Source: Eledone cirrhosa
Taxonomy: Eukaryota; Mollusca; Cephalopoda; Octopoda; Eledonidae
NCBI GenBank assembly: GCA_964016885.1
Contig: OZ024741.1
Span: 413,661,812 to 413,725,811 of the forward strand
Direction: 5' to 3'
Length of the DNA stretch: 64,000 bases
In this document: piece by piece, positions 12,032-22,870 of the stretch
Position numbering within the stretch: position 1 is the stretch's first letter
How the letters are laid out: each line of letters begins with the position of its first letter
Position numbers and translations under genes: made by a program
The notes under the pieces: generated by a model
What the model was told of the DNA's origin: nothing
The model's input: only the letters and a program-made list of their open reading frames with translations
Database searches by the model: none

Positions 12032-12600
12032 GAATAGAGTACTTTATGGAGTGACTATGGAAGTACAGCCATATGCTGCAACTATAGCATCTGCAGCAAT
12101 CTCTAGATGGCGAGAAGTTGTTGCTGTTTGTGTGGAATATGATAACCTCTCTCATGCTGGTACTATGATAACATACACCCAGTACACTCTGTAAAGTGGT
12201 AGTGCTGGTGCCATGATAAAATACACCCAATCCATTCTGTAAAGTGGTAGTGTTGGTGTCATGATAAAATACACCCAGTACACTCTGTAAAGTGGTAGTG
12301 CTGGTGCCATGATAAAATACACCCAGTCCACTCTGTAAAGTGGTAGTGTTGGTGTCATGATAAAATACACCCAGTCCACTCTGTAAAGTGGTGGTGCTGG
12401 TGCCATGATAAAATACACCCAGTCCACTCTGTAAAGTGGTAGTGCTGGTGCCATGATAAAATACACCCAGTCCACTCTGTAAAGTGGTTATGTTGGTGTC
12501 ATGATAAAATACACCCAGTACACTCTGTGAAATGATAGTGTTGGTGTCATGATAAAATACACCCAGTACACTCTGTGAAATGGTAGTGTTGGTTCCATTG
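12032..12600 (+). repeat. 48-bp minisatellite derived from LINE 3' UTR
   Basis: From about 12150 to 12600 the unit AAAGTGGTAGTGCTGGTGCC...CACCCAGTCCACTCTGT repeats every 48 bp, about nine times. Its reverse complement matches the CACTTTACAGTGTGGACTGG block in the 3' UTRs of the LINE copies, so it is an expansion of UTR sequence just downstream of LINE A. Because 48 is a multiple of three, it produces long spurious reading frames. 12032-12150 holds a short spacer with no gene. Confidence 0.88.
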
Positions 12601-12775
12601 TCTGAGTGATATCCAAAATAAGGACCATTTATTGCAAGCATGTCACCAATTCCAGTTCTATAAAGAAGACATCAAAGCTGGAGATTCTTGTATGAAAGTT
12701 TATCAAGAATTTGTCAACAATTCTTTATTAAAATATATTTGGTTTTTGTTAGATTAGAAATGTTTTATTAAATTA

Positions 12776-12995
12776 CTCTTGATTGACAGTAATCGGTAGA
12801 GCATCGGACACCATGCTTTGTGGCATAGAGTTACGACCCTTTACGTTCTGATTTAAAATCACACCAAAGGTAGCTTTGCCTTTCATCCTTACAGGGTCAA
12901 TAAAATAAAGTACCAGTAATACACTGGGGTTGATTTAATGGACTCCCCCTCTCCCCCTAAAAAAATTGTTGGCCTTGTGACTAAATCAGAATCCA
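12776..12995 (+). mobile_element. Ceph-SINE-like element
   Basis: It has the same body as the SINE at 8195 (GCTTTGCCTTTCATCCTTAC, GGGTCAATAAAATAAAGTACC) with tRNA-like head remnants ATCGGTAGAGCATCGGACACC. The B-box is decayed (TTTAAAATCAC). The tail ends GGCCTTGTGAC. Confidence 0.75.
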
Positions 12996-13101
12996 TTAAA
13001 TCACCAAATATATCCCTAAACACCCCGCGGACTCTGTATATTTATTCTTCATGTCTTCTTTATTGATCTATTTATTCAAAAGATGTCTCTTCTATTTTCA
13101 G

Positions 13102-13182
13102 AGTCTTGCAGAGTCAGATGCTGTGAGGTTGTTAACCTGTAACTGTGGCCACAAACCTTACCTAAATGCCATCCATAGCAAG
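13102..13182 (+). CDS. Candidate internal exon 2 of the host helical-repeat gene
   Basis: An 81-nt segment (27 codons, phase 0 to 0) after a strong acceptor TCTTCTATTTTCAG (13088-13101) and before a weaker donor GTTTCT. The peptide begins SLAESDAVRLLT and ends PYLNAIHSK. It is of normal complexity, unlike the CT-repeat frame it would run into without splicing. Phase agrees with the preceding exon (ends 7115) and the next (starts 31893). The intron before it is 5,986 bp. The weak donor is the main doubt. Confidence 0.55.
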
Positions 13183-13244
13183 GTTTCTATTTATTTCACT
13201 TTCTTTCACTCTCATTCCTTTTTTCTGGCTTTCATTTTCTATCT

Positions 13245-13432
13245 TTCAGTGTCTGTCTGTCTGCCTGTCTATCTGTCTCTCTTTGTCTCTGTCTGTCTGT
13301 GTATATCTATCTGTCTCTCTATCTCTCCCTCTCGGTCTGCCTGTCTCTCTCTCTCTCGCTCTCTCTCTCACTCTCTCTCTCTCACTCTCTCTCTCTCTCT
13401 CCCTCTCTCTCTCTCCCTCTCTCTCTCTCTGT
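13245..13432. repeat. CT-rich microsatellite
   Basis: Long TCTG/CTCT tract. It follows the exon 2 donor directly and generates spurious Ser/Leu-rich frames on the + strand. Confidence 0.9.
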
Positions 13433-13828
13433 CATGACTGTACATCAGCCCTTTTAAACCCTTTTGATTCCAAACCACCTGAAACTGACCCTGGTTTTAT
13501 GATATAATATTATCTAATTTATCTCAAAACCTTCCATAATAGTTTTATGTAAGAACCTTTGTTAAGTTATGTTCCAAACACCCCCTGGTTCTACAATACA
13601 AAACTGTTTATGTTAAACTGTTTATATTTATCTAAAAACCTTTCACCATAACTTTATGTAAGAACTTTTGATAATCTCTTCTCTAGCATCAACCTTAACT
13701 TCAAGGGTTGGTCACATTCTGATAAGTTTGTGATCCGCCCTGTAGCAGTGGAGACACCCAGTGTTCTTGGTCCCCAGACGACCTCCCTACTCTGTATTAT
13801 CAGGGTGCAGTTGGTTACCCACAGCATA
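13433..13828. other. Intronic, diverged dispersed-repeat copies
   Basis: Two AACCCTTTTGATTCCAAACC / GTTCCAAACACCCCCTGG-type segments resemble the head of the 61-bp array at 21.72 kb. Nothing coding is seen. Confidence 0.4.
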
Positions 13829-14355
13829 TCTATATATATAAAGCTGTGGTTGTCTGTCTGTCTATCGATTTTTGGCACACATCTCCTCTTAGAATCTCTG
13901 ACGGAATTGCACCGAAATTGCTATACTTGTACATTGAGCCCTAGCGAAGACATCGGAAAAAAAATATTTCAAATTGACCCACCCTATGTGACGAAATCGA
14001 ATCTAATGTATCGATTTTTGAGCGTAAGTGACGAGTTATTTCCCTTTGTTCTGTTTACATTGAGCGTCTTACGTTGTTTTTCTCTGCGTTGCAGTGTTTA
14101 CATTTTCGATCTTTGTTAATAAATAACCAGTGCAGTTTTTATCCCCAGCATCCTCTTTTGTTATAACATTCGGGTTATCGTTATGTTTTCTTAACTTCAT
14201 AAGGCATATTGTTGGTTGAGGGAATATTAATCAAAAACACCACATGCAAGTCTGCACAGTAGACACTACAGTTTTTAAGCCAAAAAAGAAACTTAACATT
14301 GTAACTTTAACACAGCTACTGAGCGACCCCGAGCAACGCCGGGCTTTACTGCTAG
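13829..14355 (+). mobile_element. Solo non-autonomous Helitron, 527 bp
   Basis: It starts TCTATATATATAAAGCTG after an A and ends GCTTTACTGCTAG followed by T. That is the Helitron A/T insertion with a 5' TC and 3' CTAG. A CCCG...CGGG hairpin lies about 8 bases before CTAG. Both ends match the array units at 41.5-47.5 kb, but the middle (78-bp and 37-bp blocks) is absent. It has no coding capacity and would depend on a Rep-helicase in trans. Confidence 0.9.
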
Positions 14356-14356
14356 T

Positions 14357-15785
14357 ATAATATAAACATAGACAGTGTCATTCATTAGAATTATGGTAAT
14401 GGAAAGGTTAAACAACATAGACAGTGTCTTACATTAGAAATATGGTAATGAAAGGGTTAAACAACATAGACAGTGTCTTACATTAGAAATATGGTAATGG
14501 AAGGGTTAAACAACATAGACAGTGTCTTTCATTAGAAATATGGTAATGAAAGGGTTAAACAACATAGACAGTGTCTTTCATTAGAAATATGGTAATGGAA
14601 GGGTTAAACAACATAGACAGTGTCTTTCATTAGAAATATGGTAATGGAAGGGTTAAACAACATAGACAGTGTCTTTCATTAGAAATATGGTAATGAAAGG
14701 GTTAAACAACATAGACAGTGTCTTACATTAGAAATATTGTAATGGAAGGGTTAAACAACATAGACAGTGTCTTTCATTAGAAATATGGTAATGAAAGGGT
14801 TAAACAACATAGACAGTGTCTTACATTAGAAATATGGTAATTAAAGGGTTAAACAACATAGACAGTGTCTTACATTAGAAATATGGTAATGGAAGGGTTA
14901 AACAACATAGACAGTGTCTTTCATTAGAAATATGGTAATGAAAGGGTTAAACAACATAGACAGTGTCTTTCATTAGAAATATGGTAATGGAAGGGTTAAA
15001 CAACATAGACAGTGTCTTTCATTAGAAATATGGTAATGGAAGGGTTAAACAACATAGACAGTGTCTTTCATTAGAAATATGGTAATGAAAGGGTTAAACA
15101 ACATAGACAGTGTCTTACATTAGAAATATTGTAATGGAAGGGTTAAACAACATAGACAGTGTCTTTCATTAGAAATATGGTAATGAAAGGGTTAAACAAC
15201 ATAGACAGTGTCTTACATTAGAAATATGGTAATTAAAGGGTTAAACAACATAGACAGTGTCTTTCATTAGAAATATGGTAATTAAAGGGTTAAACAACAT
15301 AGACAGTGTCTTTCATTAGAAATATGGTAATTAAAGGGTTAAACAACATAGACAGTGTCTTTCATTAGAAATATGGTAATGAAACGGTTAAACAACATAG
15401 ACAGTGTCTTTCATTAGAAATATGGTAATAAAAGGGTTAAACAACATAGACAGTGTCTTTCATTAGAAATATGCTAATGAAAGGGTTAAACAACATAGAC
15501 AGTGTCTTTCATTAGAAATATGATAATTAAAGGGTTAAACAACATAGACAGTGTCTTACATTAGAAATATAGTAATGAAAGGGTTAAACAACATAGACAG
15601 TGTCTTACATTAGAAATATGGTAATGAAAGGGTTAAACAACATAGACAGTGTCTTACATTAGAAATATAGTAATGAAAGGGTTAAACAACATAGACAGTG
15701 TCTTTCATTAGAAATATGGTAATTAAAGGGTTAAACAACATAGACAGTGTCTTTTATTAGAAATATGGTAATGAAGGGGTTAATA
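14357..15785. repeat. 49-bp minisatellite, about 29 copies
   Basis: The unit AACAACATAGACAGTGTCTT...TTAGAAATATGGTAATGAAAGGGTTA repeats every 49 bp (for example 14411, 14460, 14509). Variants alternate: TTTCATT or TTACATT, and ATGGAAG, ATGAAAG or ATTAAAG. The array begins right at the 3' end of the Helitron. Each unit is the reverse complement of dispersed copies near 6573, 22075 and 22622. Confidence 0.95.
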
Positions 15786-16303
15786 CAGATTTTTACATAA
15801 AATTCAGATGGAAAGTTTTAAGATAAATATAAACATTTCAAAATAAACAGTTTGGTAATTTAGAAGTGCGAGGGAGCAGTTCCAGGTTGTTTGGTAGAGT
15901 GTTAATCCAGAATACCCTGTAAGAATTACTATATCTCCACAATAATAATAATATGCCAGAATTTGACATTTAATTGTTATTGTAAGAAGTTTGTTGTAAG
16001 AAGTCTCTCCATTTGCGGCTGAGAAACTGTGTTACTGTCAGTGTTTCACATGCTGTGTAGTTTGACTTTTGGGGTGAGAGAAACTTTCTCATCAGTCCCT
16101 CTGGCCTTCCCCCTCCTTCATCGCCACCTTGTGGCATCCCTACCCCCTCAACCACCTCTCTGATGTCAACAAATATGGAGAGTTTGAGAACTTGACAAAC
16201 AACTAATATTCCATCGAATTCATTATGTGTGTGGGTGTATATATACATTTGTATGTATATACATATATATATATACATATGTATATATGTGTGTGTATAT
16301 TGG

Positions 16304-16335
<32 letters not shown>
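15786..16335. other. Intronic, ends in TA/TG microsatellite
   Basis: About 430 bp without recognisable coding sequence, then TATATG/TATA tracts from 16235 up to the 3' end of LINE copy F. Confidence 0.5.
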
Positions 16336-16339
<4 letters not shown>

Positions 16340-17005
16340 TCATCATCATCACCGTTTTACGTCCGTTCTTCCACGCTACCGTGGGTTAGACGGGTTGTCC
16401 TGTGTTGGGCAGTGTCTGGTCGGCTGACCATGCCTTGCTCATACAGGAACTGATCTGGCTTGATTTCTACAGCTGGATGCCCTTCCTAAAACCAACCTCA
16501 TTTACAGTGAGTGCTGGGTGCTTTTTCGTGGCGCCTACACGTCCACTTTACAGTGTGGGCTGGGTGCTTTTTTTGCCGTGGCACCTCCACGACTACCTTG
16601 CGGTGGGGGGGAGTGGGGGCATATTGTTTATATGCTTCAGCATGTACCCATGGGAGGTAGGGTACTCTGTATTACTGCGTGACGCCAGAAGTCACGGTCG
16701 TGTGTCATTGTCTTTGAGAGGTGTAGTTGGGTAAGGTCGGCTTTTATCACCTCATCCCAAGTCATCTTGGGTCTCCCCACTCCGCGGTTTCCATCAACTT
16801 CTAGTGCTCTGCACCTTTTTATGCAGCTGTCATCCTTCATACGCATCACATGTCCATACCAGCGTAACTGCCTCTCCTGCACGCAGCATTTGATTCCTCT
16901 TATGCTCAGTCTCTCTCTCAATTCCTTTATGCTTTGTCGTTCACGTATATTACTGTTACACATCCATCGGAGCATGCAGGCTTCGTTTCTCTCTAATCTA
17001 TGTAA

Positions 17006-17006
<1 letters not shown>
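16336..17006 (-). mobile_element. LINE copy F, 3' end only
   Basis: It starts at CATCATCATCATCACCG and carries the 3' UTR. On the - strand it then gives a C-terminal protein segment with TWDEVIKADLTQLHLSKT, RLRWYGHVMRM and ERNEACMLRWMCNSNIRERQ. It stops abruptly at a (TA)n run at 17007. It belongs to the same subfamily as copies C and E. Confidence 0.9.

Positions 17007-17043
<37 letters not shown>
17007..17043. repeat. (TA)n microsatellite
   Basis: An uninterrupted TA run between LINE F and the truncated SINE. It may mark the junction of the two insertions. Confidence 0.9.
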
Positions 17044-17047
<4 letters not shown>

Positions 17048-17305
17048 GCACATGGCTTGAGCAAGAGGCTTTATTTCACATTGCTCCAGTTTACTCAGCT
17101 GTAGAAATGAGATGATAGGGACTGGGGTCTCTATCATTCCACTGCAAAGTGGTCGTGGAGGTGCCACGGCAAAAAAGCACGCACCACTCACTGTAAATGA
17201 GGTTGGTGTTAGGAAGGGCATCCAGCTGTAGAAATCAAGCCAGAATCAGTTCCCGTCCCACACTTGCAAGCAGGGAAAAGCGGACGTAAAATGAAATGAT
17301 GATAT
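17044..17305 (+). mobile_element. SINE with LINE 3' tail, head deleted
   Basis: It aligns by eye with the complete SINE at 30105-30437. GAGGCACATGGCTTGAGCAAG fuses the first bases to the body, so most of the tRNA head (A-box to B-box) is lost. The body GCTCCAGTTTACTCAGCTG and the LINE-like tail GGTTGGTGTTAGGAAGGGCA...GGACGTAAAATGA are intact. Confidence 0.8.
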
Positions 17306-17808
17306 CTGTCCTACACCATCTTATTTTTGTGTGCTGTGTGCATGCGTTATATCCATGTGTGTGTGTTTTTATTTATCTATTTATACGTTTATTTACTTGT
17401 CACTAGTTGGTTGTTTGTTCTATGTGTGTGTGTCTGGTTTGATTTATAGATAAAGACATACAGAGATAAAGATATACAAAGGTATGTCTTTATCTTGTCT
17501 TTAGTTACTAGTTATGATGTGTTGCTATTCCACTCATGTTTTCTGTTTAGTTTTGGTTAGAGTTTGTTTATGTTTGTTGCTTCTGTAATCTGTTGGAGCA
17601 TTGTGTCTTTTCAGTATGTGGAACGCCAATCACATTGTGTTCTTGAGCAAGACATTTAATTTCACATTGCTTTTCATGTTATGATTGAAGCCTCTGTCAT
17701 TAAAACACCCAAGAAACCTCCTATGAGATATACCCAGAAAGGAGGTCAGCAAACCTTGCACAGGTTTGAGCTGAAAATTTAAAATGCGCACTGAACTCCT
17801 ATACATGT
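17306..17808. other. Intronic, no feature recognised
   Basis: About 500 bp with TGTG-rich stretches and an AAAGACATACAGAGATAAAG duplication, but no gene. Confidence 0.4.
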
Positions 17809-19253
17809 CTGTTACTGGTATCAGTCAATAGACTGTGGCCATGATGGGGCACCACATTCTGTTACTGGTATCAGTCAGTAGACTGTGGCCATGATGGGGT
17901 ACCACATTCTGTTACTGGTATCAGTCAATAGACTGTGGCCATGATGGGGCACCACATTCTGTTACTGGTATCAGTCAATAGACTGTGGCCATGATGGGGC
18001 ACCACATTCTGTTACTGGTATCAGTCAATAGACTGTGGCCATACTGGGGCACCACATTCTGTTACTGGTTTCAGTCTTAGACTGTGGCCATACTGGGGCA
18101 CCACATTCTGTTACTAGTATCAGTCAATAGACTGTGGCCATACTGGGGCACCACATTCTGTTACTAGCATCAGTCATTAGACTGTGGCCATACTGGGGCA
18201 CCACATTCTGTTACTGGTATCAGTCAATAGACTGTGGCCATACTGGGGCACCACATTCTGTTACTAGTATCAGTCAATAGACTGTGGCCATACTGGGACA
18301 CCACATTCTGTTACTGGTATCAGTCATTAGACTGTGGCCATACTGGGGCACCACATTCTGTTACTAGTATCAGTCATTAGACTGTGGCCATACTGGGGCA
18401 CCACATTCTGTTACTAGTATCAGTCATTAGACTGTGGCCATACTGGGGCACCACATTCTGTTACTGGTATCAGTCAATAGACTGTGGCCATACTGGGGCA
18501 CCACATTCTGTTACTGGTATCAGTCATTAGACTGTGGCCATACTGGGGCACCACATTCTGTTACTAGCATCAGTCATTAGACTGTGGCCATACTGGGGCA
18601 CCACATTCTGTTACTAGTATCAGTCAATAGACTGTGGCCATACTGGGGCACCACATTCTGTTACTGGTATCAGTCATTAGACTGTGGCCATACTGGGGCA
18701 CCACATTCTGTTACTAGCATCAGTCATTAGACTGTGACCATACTGGGGCACCACATTCTGTTACTAGTATCAGTCAATAGACTGTGGCCATACTGGGGCA
18801 CCACATTCTGTTACTAGCATCAGTCATTAGACTGTGGCCATGATGGGGCACCACATTCTGTTACTAGTATCAGTCAATAGACTGTGGCCATACTGGGGCA
18901 CCACATTCTGTTACTAGTATCAGTCAATAGACTGTGGCCATACTGGGGCACCACATTCTGTTACTAGCATCAGTCATTAGACTGTGGCCATACTGGGGCA
19001 CCACATTCTGTTACTAGTATCAGTCAATAGACTGTGGCCATACTGGGGCACCACATTCTGTTACTAGTATCAGTCAATAGACTGTGGCCATGATGGGGCA
19101 CCACATTCTGTTACTAGTATCAGTCAATAGACTGTGGCCATACTGGGGCACCACATTCTGTTACTAGTATCAGTCAATAGACTGTGGCCATACTGGGGCA
19201 CCACATTCTGTTACTAGTATCAGTCAATAGACTGTGGCCATACTGGGGCACCA
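17809..19253. repeat. 50-bp minisatellite, about 29 copies
   Basis: The unit TGTTACTGGTATCAGTCAAT...CATGATGGGGCACCACATTC repeats every 50 bp, with one 49-bp unit near 18070. Three sites vary: GGTATC, AGTATC or AGCATC; CAATAG or CATTAG; ATGATGGGG or ATACTGGGG. The first five units carry ATGATGG and most later ones ATACTGG, so variants are partly clustered. Confidence 0.96.
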
Positions 19254-19680
19254 CTATGATTTAGTCAATCAACGTAAACTCTTATATTTTCATGTCTGGC
19301 ATTTATTTAATCAAACTCTTTCTTGTTTAACTTAAGTGATGTGAAATAAACACACACTCTCTCTCTCTATCTCTCTCTCTCTCACACACACACTCACTCT
19401 CTCTCTCTCACACACACACACTCTCTCACACACACATAGATATGCCTCACTTCAGCAGCTTCTTTCTCCTAAATCCCCCTCTTAAATCATTGGTCAACCC
19501 AAGGTTATAGTAAAGCCCAAGAATCACAAGGTTGCAATCCAAACTCTTTAACCACAAAGCCATTCCTGTGCCTATCAGAACTGATCTAAGTTTAAATGTT
19601 TATGAAGAATTTACACAAGATCTAAGCACCCTTATTTTTCAGAGATATGGGTTTAAATTTGAATAAAATCTCACATTTCT
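19254..19680. other. Intronic, CT/CA microsatellite
   Basis: CTCT and CACA tracts fill about 19350-19440. The rest shows nothing recognisable. Confidence 0.5.
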
Positions 19681-19956
19681 TCATTTAAACCACATACTCA
19701 GTGCAACTTGTAGCATGATACCAGTGACTAAACCAAGCAGGATTTTAGGGCCTCCTGTGAGATGAAAAACAAAGTTTGTCAAAGGGTAGAGGAACTGAGG
19801 AGAGTCAACAGTCACCCTTCTTTTTCCTCTATACAATCTGTTACCGTTGCCATGACAAAGTTCCTCGTCTGGCTCACCTTGTCCAGCATTGCCCTCTGCC
19901 TCTAACCCGATGTTATCTTCAAGAAAATCCTTCAGTGTTATGGTTGGTCTCCTCAT
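19681..19956 (-). CDS. Unrecognised 91-codon frame with hydrophobic C-terminus
   Basis: A - strand reading frame of ordinary composition: an acidic stretch (EDNIGLEAEG, GEPDEELCHG), then a basic RGKRR, ending in a hydrophobic segment around ILLGLVTGIMLQVALSMW. That end could be a tail anchor. It lies in the largest intron of the candidate host gene, on the opposite strand. The upstream acceptor is poor, the start is unclear, and nothing else nearby supports a gene. Chance or repeat-derived origin is more likely than a real exon. Confidence 0.2.
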   Translation of the reverse strand: MRRPTITLKDFLEDNIGLEAEGNAGQGEPDEELCHGNGNRLYRGKRRVTVDSPQFLYPLTNFVFHLTGGPKILLGLVTGIMLQVALSMWFK

Positions 19957-20174
19957 CTGTATACATCAGGTTTCCAGTGAGTTCATTGTGACATTTCACA
20001 TGTCCAGCTAAGCCTACTATGCCTTACGATGTCAGAAAGGTGAAAGTGTGTACCATAGAGCGATTTCTTTGCTTTCTGTGTTCTCCAGGATCTGTTCTGG
20101 ACCTTTCTCAGCGTTTGCCTGAATGTGGCCATTAATCCTCTTTGGGAGTGTTTTTAAGTGTCCTAGATGTCCAT
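19957..20174. other. No clear feature
   Basis: On the - strand the stretch near 20100-20160 reads GHIQANAEKGPEQ...TESKEIALW before stops appear. It may be an old element tail; I do not recognise it. Confidence 0.25.
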
Positions 20175-20383
20175 ATAATAATAATTATAATTGTTTCTAC
20201 TTTTGGCACAAGGCCAGCAATTACCACAGTACATTACTGGTACTTTATTTTATCAACCCCGTAAGGATGAAAGGCAAAGTTAACCTCGGCGGGATTTGAA
20301 CTCAGAATGGCAAGGGCCGTAACTCTATGCATCAAAGCATGGTGTCAGACCCTCTACCGATACTGCCAATCCACTGCCCCTTA
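20175..20383 (-). mobile_element. Ceph-SINE-like element
   Basis: Reverse-oriented copy: GGCACAAGGCCAGCAATTAC, GGTACTTTATTTTATCAACC, AAGGATGAAAGGCAAAGTTA, then the B-box complement GGGATTTGAACTC and the A-box side CCCTCTACCGATACTGCC. An ATAATAATAAT tract lies at each side. Confidence 0.85.
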
Positions 20384-21149
20384 TATAATAATAATAATGA
20401 AAATTATTGTGTACAGTACTCAGGTGCACTACAATTCATCAAAGGTGCATGTATAGTACATAGAATAATATACAAATGTCAGGAAAGTGAACAGTGTGTG
20501 AGTCATGATATACACAGATACATGCATGTGTATGGAGGGGGTTTATCAGGTGTAGTGTTGGTGAATTTCAGGAAGCATGGAAGTTTTGAAGGATGCAGTG
20601 TCCTGCTAACATATATGTCTATGTTGTGGACTGTCCCTTGAAACCTGAACAAACTGAAGATTAAGAACAAATTTACGAAAGGCATCCCAGATAGAATTGT
20701 AATGAAAGCAACATTTTTCAGAGATGTGGTGTCAAATTAGGACTGAAATCTCACCTTCACTTAAAACACAAACTAAAACTGTCCCTCATTTAGTTGTTTC
20801 TCTAAATCCCAGTAGACTTGGCACATTTCTATATACAGCCCATCGTCATCATCATCATCTTCATTTAACATCTATCTTCCACACTAGCATATAGTTATAT
20901 ATCAATATTGATAGAAGAACCCGCTCCCGCTCTCCCCCACCCCACCACTATATAAACACCAGTCTCTCGCAGTCTGCCACTCTACAACCTACATTCAATG
21001 GCAATTATCCAATCAGACAAGAATTAGTGATGGAGAAATATTTATTATTTCTTTATTGTTGCTTTCAAAATTTTTTATTTCCAATTGTATAATTAAAATA
21101 AATCTGTTGACTATTGGGTCACTGGCTCACATCCTGTCCTCTCCTGGAC
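20384..21149. other. Intronic, no gene; short LINE tail at 20845-20895
   Basis: Mostly sequence I cannot assign. 20845-20895 (CATCATCATCATCTTCATTTAAC...TTCCACACTAGCATA) is a very short - strand LINE 3' end. Confidence 0.45.
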
Positions 21150-21460
21150 TGCACTTATATATACCCCACCACACATCACCACCACTACCACACCACCACC
21201 ACCACTACCACTACACATCACCACCACCAGTACCACTACCACACCACCACCACTACTACCACTACACATCACCAGTACCACTACCACACCACCACCACTA
21301 CTACCACCACACATCACCACACACCTCCACACATCACCTACTACCACCACCACTACCACACCACCACCACTATCACACCACTGCACATCACCACACACCT
21401 CCACCTACTACCACCACACATCACCACAGACTTCCACTTACCACCACCACCCTCACAAAT
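21150..21460. repeat. CCA/CAC-rich minisatellite
   Basis: Irregular ACCACCACTACCACTACAC units. It yields Thr/His or Val/Gly-rich frames in every register, none credible. Confidence 0.9.
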
Positions 21461-21719
21461 ATATTTTCCAGTCTGTTTTGGCTGAATCCTGAGGAAGTTA
21501 ACCACAATAAATCTCAACTTCCGTTTATACGACAGGTTTCATTTATTTTATTTTATGTTTTTATCAGACAATAATTAGTACGAGAAAAATGAGGGTAATT
21601 AAACTAAGTAAATGATTGTCTCCCTTTCTTTGGGGTGACTCAGTACTGAGTTGTTGAGTAGTTATAATTTGACAATACAATTAATATTAGAGGAACTAGG
21701 ATGATTAACACTTTTGTTA

Positions 21720-22085
21720 CCAACCAGAAACCAACCCCTTGTTCTACAATACTAAGCTACTTATTTTAACCCTTTTGTTACCAACCAGAAACCAACCCCT
21801 TGTTCTACAATACTAAGCTACTTATTTTAACCCTTTTGTTACCAACCAGAAACCAACCCCTTGTTCTACAATACTAAGCTACTTATTTTAACCCTTTTGT
21901 TACCAACCAGAAACCAACCCCTTGTTCTACAATACTAAGCTACTTATTTTAACCCTTTTGTTACCAACCAGAAACCAACCCCTTGTTATCCAATACTAAG
22001 CTACTTATTTTAACCCTTTTGTTACCAACCAGAAACCAACCCCTTGTTCTACAATACTAAGCTACTTATTTTAACCCTTTTGTTA
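21720..22085. repeat. 61-bp minisatellite, about six copies
   Basis: The unit CCAACCAGAAACCAACCCCT...CTTATTTTAACCCTTTTGTTA repeats every 61 bp (21720, 21781, 21842 and onward). The units are almost identical. The last runs into AACCCTTTTGTTACCACATTTCTAGC, a copy of the dispersed repeat also behind the 49-bp array. Confidence 0.95.
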
Positions 22086-22174
22086 CCACATTTCTAGCAA
22101 AAGACACTGCCTATAATTTTCTTTCTCAGGTAATTTTGAAAATATTCCAGAATTTGGAGGCATTTAATAATGGT

Positions 22175-22345
22175 TTCTGACTTAGGCACAAGGCCAACGA
22201 TTTTGGAGGAGGAGAAAGTTGATTAAAATGACACCAGTGCATCACTGGTACTTCATTTATCTACCCCATAAGGATGAAAGACAAAGTTAACCTCGGTGTG
22301 ATTTGAACTCAGAACACTATGCCATGAACCAGAGTGTCCAACACT
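22175..22345 (-). mobile_element. Diverged Ceph-SINE-like element
   Basis: TTAGGCACAAGGCCAACG, ATGACACCAGTGCATCACTG, AAGGATGAAAGACAAAGTTAACC and TGATTTGAACTCAGAA match the SINE body and B-box in reverse. It is more diverged than its neighbour at 22352. Confidence 0.75.
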
Positions 22346-22351
22346 CTAACA

Positions 22352-22548
22352 AGGCATTTAATAATTGTTTCTACTATTGGCACAAGGCCAGCAATTACCC
22401 AGTACATTACTGGTACTTTATTTTATGGACCCCGTAAGGATGAAAGGCAAAGTTAACCTCAGCGGGATTTGGACTCAGAATAGCAAGGGCCGTAACTCTA
22501 TACGTCAAAGCATGGCGTCCGACCCTCTACCGATACTGCCAATTCAAT
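22352..22548 (-). mobile_element. Ceph-SINE-like element
   Basis: It is very close to the copy at 20175: GGCACAAGGCCAGCAATTAC, GTAAGGATGAAAGGCAAAG, CAGCGGGATTTGGACTCAGA, CCTCTACCGATACTGCC. It sits in tandem orientation with the older copy at 22175. Confidence 0.85.
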
Positions 22549-22769
22549 ACAACTAACTTTCTCATTATTAAGCTGCGGTTTGGAACATAACTTAACAAAG
22601 GTTTTTCAATAAATATAAACACTTTAACCCTTCCGTTATCATATTTCTAATAAAAGACTCTTCCTATAATTTTCAAATAATTTTGAAGATAGTCAAGAAT
22701 TTGGAGGGATTTAGTAATACAACTTACTTATAAATATATACTAACATATTTCTAATGGTAGACATCATC

Positions 22770-22870
22770 CCTCCACTCACAGATATCACCCCCTCCCCTT
22801 GCGAACATTACCTCCTCCCCTCACAGACATCATCCCCTCCCCTCACGGACATCACCCCCTCCCCTCACGG
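22770..22870. repeat. Short CCCCTCCCCTCAC minisatellite
   Basis: About four units of a roughly 30-bp motif, GACATCACCCCCTCCCCTCACG. Confidence 0.75.

Noticed and set aside
11940..12641. Long - strand frames made of repeated 16-residue units
   Set aside because: They arise because the 48-bp minisatellite is a multiple of three. The sequence is LINE 3' UTR, not protein coding.
13051..13507. Ser/Leu-rich + strand frames of over 110 codons
   Set aside because: Most of their length is the CT microsatellite. Only the short spliced segment 13102-13182 looks coding.
14357..19253. The 49-bp and 50-bp arrays as one family, since both have about 29 copies
   Set aside because: The unit sequences are unrelated; the equal copy number is coincidence.
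21056..21574. Thr/His/Pro-rich and Gly/Val-rich frames
   Set aside because: Products of the CCA minisatellite in different registers.
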